Below, piece after piece: positions 1 to 4,298 of a DNA stretch of 5,283 bases. Each line of letters starts with the position of its first letter. Position 1 is the stretch's first letter. This DNA is from Candidatus Zixiibacteriota bacterium (lineage in GTDB: Bacteria > Zixibacteria > MSB-5A5 > GN15 > PGXB01): the NCBI GenBank assembly GCA_024230695.1, contig JAAERC010000860.1, positions 1 to 5,283 of the forward strand. The letters are read 5' to 3'. The notes beneath the pieces are model-generated. The model saw only the letters and a program-made list of their open reading frames with translations. It was not told where the DNA came from and ran no database searches. Both the position numbers and the translations under genes were made by a program.

Positions 1-1
1 A

Positions 2-175
2 ACAGTTGATTATGAGGAGTATGCTTTTGGAGAGGTTCGTTTTAAAGCTCTCAAAAATAGCATGCCTGATCGAGCTGATAAACTGGCCAAGATGGCGGCG
101 AAATTTAATCATCGACGCTACTGGACATATAAACAGATGGCCTCGCTTGATTACACTGATCTGGCTAAAAAATAG
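2..175 (+). CDS. Pyruvate:ferredoxin (flavodoxin) oxidoreductase, C-terminal fragment
   Basis: The open frame enters from the left edge and stops at the TAG at 173-175, giving the last 57 residues of a longer protein. It contains 'FGEVRFKALKNSMPDRADKL' and then 'RRYWTYKQMASLDY'. This matches the layout I know from the C-terminus of single-chain pyruvate:ferredoxin/flavodoxin oxidoreductases (NifJ type): a '(G)E.R(Y/F)..L....P..A..L' stretch, a helix, and a closing 'RW..Y..MA.L'. Those enzymes convert pyruvate and CoA to acetyl-CoA and CO2 and reduce ferredoxin or flavodoxin in the cytoplasm, using TPP and Fe-S clusters. None of the catalytic or cluster-binding regions lie in the window, so the call rests only on the tail. 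A strong terminator follows 33 nt later, so this is the last gene of its transcript. An ATG-started reading in another frame over the same bases (6-287) has no recognisable features and was taken as a shadow. Confidence 0.7.
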   Translation, partial: TVDYEEYAFGEVRFKALKNSMPDRADKLAKMAAKFNHRRYWTYKQMASLDYTDLAKK

Positions 176-208
176 AATAATCTATTTACACTATTTTATT
201 GTAAGAAT

Positions 209-238
209 AAAAAGCCCGTCAATCTGGCGGGCTTTTTT
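209..238 (+). terminator. Intrinsic terminator after the oxidoreductase tail
   Basis: A 12-bp stem (209-220 with 226-237) has a core of GCCCG/CGGGC, one G-U pair and a 5-nt loop, and runs directly into six T residues (233-238). It lies 33 nt after the stop at 175. The A-tract on its 5' side means it could also work on the minus strand for RNA arriving from the right. Confidence 0.88.
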
Positions 239-324
239 GTTTCCAATTAGGTGCTCAACAGACCCCTCATCTGCCACCCGCTTATAATAAATGGTAAGCA
301 CCATGAGCTGATTATTTACATCAT

Positions 325-354
325 AAAAAAGGAAGGTCAAATAGATCCTCCTTT
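325..354 (-). terminator. Intrinsic terminator for the minus-strand dockerin remnant
   Basis: Read on the minus strand, an 11-nt arm (354-344, AAAGGAGGATC) pairs with 338-328 across a 5-nt loop, with one G-U pair and one A-C mismatch. It is followed by a T-run (330-325). It starts 22 nt past the stop codon of the dockerin remnant, as expected for its natural terminator. This shows that the 3' end of that gene is intact and only the 5' part is lost. Confidence 0.65.
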
Positions 355-376
355 AATTTCATATCCGAATTTCAAC

Positions 377-683
377 TTATGGGCAATTCGGTTCCAGGCC
401 ATCTTTATACTCGAAATTTATTAAATGTACTATGTCAAGAATATTTACAATTTCATCGCTATTGACGTCGGCCAAATTTAGCGAGTAAGGCGCAGGTCCA
501 TCTTTATATTTGAAATTAATTATATAGATAATATCTAGAATATCAATACCCTCCCGCCCATCAATATCTCCGCAAATCCCAATGTGCAATAACCGGAAAA
601 CACCATTATTAGTGCCTATATAAACATCATTGGAAGAGTTGATAGTAATGTCATAAACACTAACTATGTCAAATCCCAGTTCT
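377..683 (-). pseudogene. 5'-truncated secreted beta-propeller/dockerin protein (3' remnant)
   Basis: Read from 683 down to the TAA at 379-377, the frame first gives a propeller-blade-like stretch ('VYDITINSSNDVYIGTNNGV', then FRL). Then come two EF-hand-like dockerin type I repeats, one starting 'CGDIDGREGIDILDIIYIIN' and one 'ADVNSDEIVNILDIVHLIN', each closing with 'F-[KE]-Y-K-D-G'. The second repeat keeps the calcium-ligand pattern D-x-N-x-D...N..D. The first has R where position 5 is usually D or N. Dockerins normally end large exported proteins and bind cohesin modules or anchor them. The frame stays open to 733 but has no ATG or GTG at all. Its only start-like codon is a TTG at 589-587, just before the first dockerin repeat. 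That TTG would give a 70-residue product without a signal peptide, so I do not believe it is a real start. The frame passes into the REP repeat at 684-711, and the upstream part of the gene is not found on the far side of the transposase unit. It is most likely a dead 3' fragment left by REP/RAYT insertion plus deletion or rearrangement. Confidence 0.7.
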
Positions 684-711
684 TGTAGCCCACCTGAAGG
701 GTGGGTAAAGT
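676..711 (+). repeat. REP hairpin, left copy
   Basis: GTAG (685-688) sits directly before the stem CCCACC (689-694), a TGAAG loop (695-699) and GGTGGG (700-705), followed by TAAAGT (706-711). Positions 684-711 are an exact inverted copy of 1299-1326. The extension 676-683 adds CCAGT plus three mismatched bases. A 5' GTAG at the foot of the hairpin is the tetranucleotide known from enterobacterial REPs recognised by their RAYT. Confidence 0.82.
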
Positions 712-766
712 TATAAATGACTATTAATATTGTTTATTTATACAATTTATGTATATATTCCATACT

Positions 767-1291
767 ATGAAATTGAAACATTACGATATTGGTCGTTATT
801 CCAGATTTATAACCTTCTGCACTCATAACCGAATTCCAATTCTAAATGATGAGGTTTATTGTAACATAATATTGGATTCAATTAGAACTGCCCGGGAAAC
901 TCAGAGTTTTAAAATGATTGGGTATGTTTTCATGCCTGAGCATATTCATTTGGTGATTATTCCGGAAGAAGGTCTACCCGTTGGACAACTTGTCGGCAAA
1001 ATAAAGGAATTATCATCCAAAGAGATTCACAAAATTCTCAAGTTAAACAAGCCCGAGCTTCAAAGCAGATTTACGGTTGTACGCAATCGCTTAGAACGAT
1101 TTTCATTATGGCAAAGACGATGTTTTGATTATAATTGCAGAAGTGAATCATCAATGTGGGAAAAGGTTAATTATTGTCATAATAATCCGGTTGCGCGAAA
1201 GATAGTTAGATCGCCCGGCGAATGGCAATATTCGAGTTATAATTGGTATAATGGCCAAACGAATGTAAAGCTTAAGATGGATAGCATATGA
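767..1291 (+). CDS. REP-associated tyrosine transposase (RAYT, Y1/HUH, IS200-like)
   Basis: This is a 174-residue protein of the Transposase_17/Y1 superfamily, the single-strand DNA endonucleases that cut and join at hairpin substrates. Counting from the Met at 767, the order is: the strand 'RFITFCTHNRIPIL' near residues 14-27; the HUH metal-binding motif in 'YVFMPEHIHLVI' (His59 and His61); the 'LWQRRCFDYN' segment near 114-123; and 'NYCHNNPV', whose Tyr136 is the likely nucleophile. The closing segment is 'GEWQYSSYNWY'. All of this fits RAYT proteins and the catalytic residues look intact. The start is uncertain. An in-frame ATG at 749 would add six residues, and neither start has a clear Shine-Dalgarno site. 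I prefer 767 because family members usually begin only a few residues before a 'hYD...yFIT' motif. The gene lies alone between two inverted REPs, and its stop is 8 nt before the right REP. The role is probably mobilisation or spread of REP sequences, with DNA-binding housekeeping uses possible. Confidence 0.88.
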   Translation: MKLKHYDIGRYSRFITFCTHNRIPILNDEVYCNIILDSIRTARETQSFKMIGYVFMPEHIHLVIIPEEGLPVGQLVGKIKELSSKEIHKILKLNKPELQSRFTVVRNRLERFSLWQRRCFDYNCRSESSMWEKVNYCHNNPVARKIVRSPGEWQYSSYNWYNGQTNVKLKMDSI

Positions 1292-1298
1292 TGACCAT

Positions 1299-1334
1299 AC
1301 TTTACCCACCCTTCAGGTGGGCTACAGAGACTGG
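1299..1334 (-). repeat. REP hairpin, right copy (inverted)
   Basis: On the minus strand this copy reads GTAG (1325-1322) and then the same CCCACC-TGAAG-GGTGGG hairpin as the left copy. It is identical over 28 bases (1299-1326) and matches again at CCAGT (1334-1330) beyond three mismatches. It lies 8 nt after the transposase stop codon. Perfect identity of the two copies points to recent activity or to selection for a pair. Confidence 0.82.
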
Positions 1335-1357
1335 ATATATATTTTAAGGAGTATTAA

Positions 1358-1948
1358 GTGAGAAAAAGTTTATTATTAACATTATTAATAATAATGTTAA
1401 TTTACTTCAATTTTCAGTGCACTCATATGCCTAAGTTTATGGATTATAATTATCTATCCAATGATATTATCTCTAATATTGATTCGCTAGCTATTCATGC
1501 ATCGCTATTAGATGCTATTGCAGAACGAACTGATTCTAATTCTGGTGTAATTATTGTTGAATATGGTTTAATTAATTTATCATCTAGGCCATTAAGCGTT
1601 TATTTTTACAGCCCATCTCTTGAATGGCACACATCAAGGACTCGGTGGATTGGATTTGGCTTCACATTCGGAAAAGACGAAGACCAGTATAAATACCGTA
1701 ATGAGCAAATGTGTGTTAATGCAATAATGGGTGACTCCTCACAATTTACGATTATTCCATCGTACGATAGTATTAGTTTTGTTGATACAATAGATGTCAT
1801 AAAATACGGTGGATTTGGGGATCAAACTATGGATACTGGCGAGTATTGGATACAGCTTTATTATAGAAACAATCTATACTGCCATTCTTATACTGGTCCT
1901 TGGATAGGCGATATACAATCAAATGTGTTAAAATTTTATATAAAGTAA
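1358..1948 (+). CDS. Uncharacterised secreted protein or lipoprotein, probably beta-sandwich
   Basis: I do not recognise this 196-residue protein. It starts at GTG with AAGGAG (1346-1351) 6 nt upstream. Residues 2-20 are a lysine/arginine-tipped, strongly hydrophobic leader (MRKSLLLTLLIIMLIYFNFQ) followed by Cys21. Cys21 could be a lipidation site, but 'FNFQC' is a poor lipobox. The mature part has alternating hydrophobic strands: 'GVIIVEYGLINLSSRPLSVY' and, at the end, 'GEYWIQLYYRN' leading to 'WIGDIQSNVLKFYI'. The ending 'GxYxxxxxY...W.G.(I/V).SN.(V/L).F.I' is what I would expect of an exported immunoglobulin-like beta-sandwich domain; this is inference from the strand pattern. The gene begins 24 nt outside the right REP of the transposase unit and ends at the edge of a decayed REP pair. 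Its base composition is very AT-rich, unlike the genes from 2316 on, so it may have been acquired. No clear promoter or terminator of its own is visible. Confidence 0.75.
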   Translation: MRKSLLLTLLIIMLIYFNFQCTHMPKFMDYNYLSNDIISNIDSLAIHASLLDAIAERTDSNSGVIIVEYGLINLSSRPLSVYFYSPSLEWHTSRTRWIGFGFTFGKDEDQYKYRNEQMCVNAIMGDSSQFTIIPSYDSISFVDTIDVIKYGGFGDQTMDTGEYWIQLYYRNNLYCHSYTGPWIGDIQSNVLKFYIK

Positions 1949-2035
1949 GTTCTTGTATCCCACCCATTGGGTGAGTTTCTTAAAAACTCATCTGACAATT
2001 TCATAACGATAGAGTACTTTCCCCACCAAATCAGT
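1949..2035. repeat. Decayed inverted REP pair without transposase (REPIN/BIME-like)
   Basis: The left half (1949-1973) reads AGTTCTTGTATCCCACC and so on. It matches the left REP over AGTTCTTGTA and CCCACC, with GTAG changed to GTAT (1955-1958) and a shortened hairpin CACCC-ATT-GGGTG (1961-1973). The right half (2015-2027, TACTTTCCCCACC) matches the start of the right REP (TACTTTACCCACC) at 12 of 13 bases, in the opposite orientation. Between them a second hairpin TGAGTTT-CTTAA-AAACTCA (1972-1990) is visible. The two halves thus form a short non-autonomous REP doublet related to the ends of the nearby transposase unit, but degenerate. Confidence 0.6.
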
Positions 2036-2048
2036 GTTGATTCTATCC

Positions 2049-2082
2049 ATTTTTCTTAATTATGATGTCAATAATGAAAAAT
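2049..2082. repeat. AT-rich imperfect inverted repeat in the intergenic region
   Basis: ATTTTTC (2049-2055) pairs with GAAAAAT (2076-2082), and inside it ATTAT (2059-2063) pairs with ATAAT (2071-2075), leaving a 3-nt bulge and a 7-nt loop. There is no following T-run on either strand, so it is not a convincing terminator. It may be only an AT-rich stretch upstream of the promoter at 2129. Confidence 0.35.
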
Positions 2083-2116
2083 CAGAAATTACAAAAAGAC
2101 AACCAATTAATTGTCC

Positions 2117-2157
2117 CAAAAACCGTTTTTGACAAAACGAACCCATTTCGTTGTAAT
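2117..2157 (+). promoter_or_regulatory. Sigma-70-type promoter with dyads for the outer-membrane protein gene
   Basis: A perfect TTGACA (2129-2134) is followed after 17 bp by TGTAAT (2152-2157), five of six bases of the -10 consensus. Transcription would start near 2164 and leave a leader of about 150 nt before the ATG at 2316. Two perfect inverted repeats overlap it: CAAAAA-CCG-TTTTTG (2117-2131), covering the upstream edge of the -35, and AACGAA-CCCAT-TTCGTT (2136-2152), filling the spacer. A dyad in the spacer is a common place for an operator, so regulated expression is likely, but the regulator is unknown. Caution: Bacteroidota-type genomes often use a different -7/-33 consensus. Confidence 0.55.
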
Positions 2158-2227
2158 CTCATGAAGGTAACAAGTTTACAAGGAATTTTAGTCAATTTAA
2201 ACCAAATCTCGATATTACAAATAAAAA

Positions 2228-2236
2228 TGCTATAAA
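2228..2236 (+). promoter_or_regulatory. Possible extended -10 element, second start site
   Basis: TGCTATAAA fits an extended -10 (TGnTATAAT) with one mismatch in the hexamer, but there is no -35-like hexamer 17 bp upstream. It would give a shorter leader of about 70 nt for the gene at 2316. This is a weak alternative or addition to the promoter at 2129-2157. Confidence 0.25.
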
Positions 2237-2315
2237 CCCGCTTTTTATTAAGAATTCTGCTCTTTTTCCGATAATCTAAAAAAAAGAAACTTTCTAAGAA
2301 ACAGGAGGACAGATT

Positions 2316-3167
2316 ATGTCCAAAAAGTTGATTTTGCTAATCGGCGTGTTATTTTTGTTTGTAGCCGTTGGTTCGGCCTACGCCCAAACTGAAGATGAAG
2401 TTGTAGCCAGCTTTATGAAAAAGGTTGAGAAGAAACATAAAACCAAAGTTGGTTTTTTCTCAACAAGTTTCTCATACGGCCTGCTCAATAGTGATAATGG
2501 ATTTAATCAATTTAAAGATTATGCTAATTCCAGAATCAGTCCCGGGTATCCAGTCCCTGGCGCATACCGCTCTTATCAGTTTAATGCCGATTTCGGAATG
2601 ATGTTAAACCCAAGAGTAGCCCTTAAACTTGGCTTTGATTACTGGCTAAAAATGGGCGGCGATCAAACCGGAGATTATACTCTTTCGGTAGAACCGCTGG
2701 GATTACAAACAGATATCAATATGAAATCCGAAGCTCAGATCTTAGGTTTTAGTGTCGGAGCAGATTATTATCTGACCAATCCTCCTGACAAATATGGTAT
2801 CATTCATGGCTTAGCCTTCAAAGTTGGCGCCACCGGCGGGTTTTATATGGCAAATTGGGAAGTTTGGGAAGGAATGACATCATATAATTTGGCCACTGCC
2901 GCATTCGAATCTAATAGTGATCCATTAAAAGATAACTCCTTGGGGTTCACTGTCTCAGGCGGTATTGATTATCCTACTCCAATTTGGGATATGCTTATCG
3001 GATTCACAGGTGAATATCAATATTTGAACTTCGACAACATCAAATCGTATAATACTGTGGGTGAGGAATTATATCTTTCAGCCTCAGATGCAGGAACAGA
3101 TCAGGTTTCTTTGGATCTGTCAGGATTTCGAGCCAAAATAGAGCTGAAAAAATTCTTCAGTTGGTAA
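2316..3167 (+). CDS. Outer-membrane beta-barrel protein
   Basis: This is a 283-residue exported protein. The ATG has a strong AGGAGG (2303-2308) 7 nt upstream. Residues 1-23 are a classic Sec signal peptide: a K-K start, the hydrophobic core 'LILLIGVLFLFVAVG', and 'AYA' before a predicted cut ahead of Gln24. A charged stretch follows ('KKVEKKHKTKVG', about 35-46). The rest is rich in Gly, Tyr, Phe and Trp in alternating amphipathic strands ('RSYQFNADFGMML', 'RVALKLGFDYWLK', 'QILGFSVGADYYL', 'LAFKVGATGGFYM', 'LGFTVSGGIDY', 'LIGFTGEYQYLNF'). The chain ends 'GFRAKIELKKFFSW', with a terminal aromatic residue as in the Bam-recognised beta-signal of barrel proteins. I estimate 8 to 12 strands. It resembles the general outer-membrane beta-barrel/OmpW-like fold class, but I cannot name a family, so transport or structural function is open. 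The co-oriented propeller gene 74 nt downstream also encodes an envelope protein. A regulated promoter lies upstream. Confidence 0.8.
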   Translation: MSKKLILLIGVLFLFVAVGSAYAQTEDEVVASFMKKVEKKHKTKVGFFSTSFSYGLLNSDNGFNQFKDYANSRISPGYPVPGAYRSYQFNADFGMMLNPRVALKLGFDYWLKMGGDQTGDYTLSVEPLGLQTDINMKSEAQILGFSVGADYYLTNPPDKYGIIHGLAFKVGATGGFYMANWEVWEGMTSYNLATAAFESNSDPLKDNSLGFTVSGGIDYPTPIWDMLIGFTGEYQYLNFDNIKSYNTVGEELYLSASDAGTDQVSLDLSGFRAKIELKKFFSW

Positions 3168-3174
3168 GATTGAT

Positions 3175-3202
3175 TTGACTTTATACGGTTTTACGTTATT
3201 AT
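3175..3202 (+). promoter_or_regulatory. Promoter for the PD40 beta-propeller gene
   Basis: TTGACT (3175-3180) and TATTAT (3197-3202) each match the sigma-70 consensus at five of six bases and are 16 bp apart. They begin 8 nt after the stop of the barrel protein gene. The predicted start near 3209 would place the 3204-3228 dyad at and just after the transcript start. I see no terminator between the two genes, so read-through from upstream is also possible. Confidence 0.5.
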
Positions 3203-3203
3203 A

Positions 3204-3228
3204 TCGGAATTGAATATTGAATTTCCGA
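3204..3228 (+). repeat. Dyad enclosing a tandem 7-bp repeat upstream of the PD40 gene
   Basis: TCGGAA (3204-3209) and TTCCGA (3223-3228) are perfect inverted arms. They nearly enclose two exact head-to-tail copies of ATTGAAT (3209-3215, 3216-3222); the first copy shares base 3209 with the left arm. The site sits between the predicted -10 and the Shine-Dalgarno site (AGGAG, 3232-3236). It could be an operator, or an RNA hairpin that affects access to the ribosome site three bases away. Confidence 0.45.
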
Positions 3229-3241
3229 AAAAGGAGTCACC

Positions 3242-4252
3242 TTGAAAAGAGTACTGTTTTCAGCATTGGTTATTTGCCTGCTTATTCCGGTTTTATTAAG
3301 CGGACAAAATGTCCCCAATGCCAAACTATCGAAAGAAAAATCCGGGGCTATCGATCAGCCAACCGGGAAAATCGCGTTTATTCGTGAAGATAATCTATGG
3401 GTAATGAACTGGAACGGCACTGACCAGTTTAAAGTCGTTTCTGCTGGAAATGCCAGCGGCAAATTATCCTGGGCACCAGATGGCAAAAGTATCGCTTTTT
3501 GCCGGCATGGTTTGGCTGACCTTAAGGGTCCTGATCATCTTGGCGGGAAACATAAGGTTTGGGATGTTTTTGTTGGATACCTTGATTCTGCTATCGCCGA
3601 TTCACCAAATACCAATTGGTGGCGTCGCTTGACCTATGATCTTGGCGGAAGATACCCCGAATGGATTCGCGATCAGAATAAGATTATCTTTACAAAAGAT
3701 ATGAATGCCAATTTCATCAATGCCTTATCACCGAATTACCAAGTCTGTTTTATGGATTCAACCGGAGCAAACTTTGAATTACTTCGAACCGATTGGGAAG
3801 AATCTGAAAGGCATATGTTAATGCCAACGATGGGTCCGGATAATAAATATGCCTTTGTACTTATGGAAGGTGTGAATCAGACAGGTGTTGTAATATCTTC
3901 ATTTGATATCAAAACTCTGAATGAAGAGTCAGTCAAGAAAATGAGAATTATCCCTAAAGCAACTGCTCCCGGCTGGTCACCCGACGGGAAATGGATCGCT
4001 TATCTGTTAAAATCGATGGATGATCAGGGAATCTATCTTACCAATGGTGAACTTACCGAAAATTATCTGATTTTTAAACCGGGTGTTGGTCAAACACTTC
4101 AGACCTTCCCTATTTCATGGTCACCCGATTCGAAATGGCTCACCTTTGCTCTCGGAGACGGCTCGATCTGGATCGTTGATATCACCGGAAATAACTTACG
4201 TATGATTATTGGACCTGGCATGAATGAAGCTCCAGCCTGGTCACAACATTAG
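3242..4252 (+). CDS. Exported TolB/PD40-type beta-propeller protein
   Basis: This is a 336-residue protein. The start is TTG at 3242, supported by AGGAG (3232-3236) 5 nt upstream and by the signal peptide that begins there: MKR, then a hydrophobic core to residue 20 and a likely cut near 'LSG-QN' (21/22). The mature protein carries repeated PD40/WD40-like blades of the TolB class. 'GKIAFIREDNLWVMNWNG' (42-59) leads into 'LSWAPDGKSIAF' (75-86). Further blade signatures are 'PEWIRDQNKIIFT' (139-151, degenerate), 'MPTMGPDNKYAFV' (194-206), 'PGWSPDGKWIAYL' (243-255) and 'SWSPDSKWLTFAL' (292-304). The closing 'IWIVDITGNNLRMI' and 'PAWS' suggest a six-bladed ring closed between the two ends. TolB itself has an extra N-terminal domain and works in the Tol-Pal envelope complex. 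This protein lacks that domain and is shorter, so it is a TolB-like propeller and not TolB. It is probably periplasmic, with a protein-binding or scaffold role. It follows the barrel protein gene and ends at a strong terminator. Confidence 0.85.
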   Translation: MKRVLFSALVICLLIPVLLSGQNVPNAKLSKEKSGAIDQPTGKIAFIREDNLWVMNWNGTDQFKVVSAGNASGKLSWAPDGKSIAFCRHGLADLKGPDHLGGKHKVWDVFVGYLDSAIADSPNTNWWRRLTYDLGGRYPEWIRDQNKIIFTKDMNANFINALSPNYQVCFMDSTGANFELLRTDWEESERHMLMPTMGPDNKYAFVLMEGVNQTGVVISSFDIKTLNEESVKKMRIIPKATAPGWSPDGKWIAYLLKSMDDQGIYLTNGELTENYLIFKPGVGQTLQTFPISWSPDSKWLTFALGDGSIWIVDITGNNLRMIIGPGMNEAPAWSQH

Positions 4253-4269
4253 AAATTATTTTCTTAATT

Positions 4270-4298
4270 AAACCCGCCGATCTTGGCGGGTTTTTTTT
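4270..4298 (+). terminator. Intrinsic terminator, convergent gene pair
   Basis: AAACCCGCC (4270-4278) pairs over 9 bp with GGCGGGTTT (4285-4293) across a 6-nt loop and is followed by more T residues to 4298. It lies 17 nt after the propeller gene stop. On the minus strand the same hairpin follows the aminopeptidase stop codon, with a short TTTAATT tail, so it may serve both genes. The T-run overlaps the aminopeptidase stop codon (4297-4299). Confidence 0.88.

Larger units (their letters stand above)
676..1334. mobile_element. REP-RAYT unit: REP-associated transposase between inverted REP hairpins
   Basis: A single Y1/HUH transposase gene is bracketed by a perfect 28-bp inverted repeat (684-711 and 1299-1326). 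The repeat extends outwards to about 36 bp with three mismatches (676-711 and 1299-1334). Each copy is a small hairpin preceded by GTAG. This matches the known design of REP-associated tyrosine transposases, which are domesticated relatives of IS200/IS605 that recognise REP hairpins carrying a 5' tetranucleotide. The unit has no other cargo. I do not see a target-site duplication, and none is expected for this enzyme class. The unit is AT-rich compared with the genes from 2316 onwards. Confidence 0.8.

Noticed and set aside
6..287. ATG-started plus-strand frame of 93 codons at the left edge
   Set aside because: It overlaps the better-supported oxidoreductase tail in another frame, runs straight through the terminator hairpin and has no recognisable protein features.
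250..302. Inverted GGTGCT/AGCACC pair (250-255, 297-302) and the small hairpin ATGGT-AAGC-ACCAT (291-304)
   Set aside because: The arms are short, with either a long loop or no T-run, and nothing nearby gives them a role.
587..589. TTG at 589-587 as the start of a free-standing 70-residue dockerin protein
   Set aside because: No Shine-Dalgarno site or signal peptide fits, and the frame upstream of it still encodes propeller-like sequence, so it is better read as a truncated gene.
1327..1357. Outward promoter from the right REP end driving the secreted protein gene
   Set aside because: There is a TATATT (1338-1343) but no -35-like hexamer at the right distance, and the start point would fall on the ribosome site.
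1606..1800. Minus-strand frame of 64 codons inside the secreted protein gene
   Set aside because: It lies wholly within the 1358-1948 gene, which has a ribosome site and a signal peptide; the minus reading has neither.
1991..2053. Small minus-strand frame of about 20 codons (MDRINTDLVGKVLYRYEIVR)
   Set aside because: It has no Shine-Dalgarno site and is made largely of the decayed REP sequence, so it is unlikely to be a gene.
3450..3632. Plus-strand frame of 60 codons inside the propeller gene
   Set aside because: It is out of frame with a clear PD40 protein and has no features of its own.
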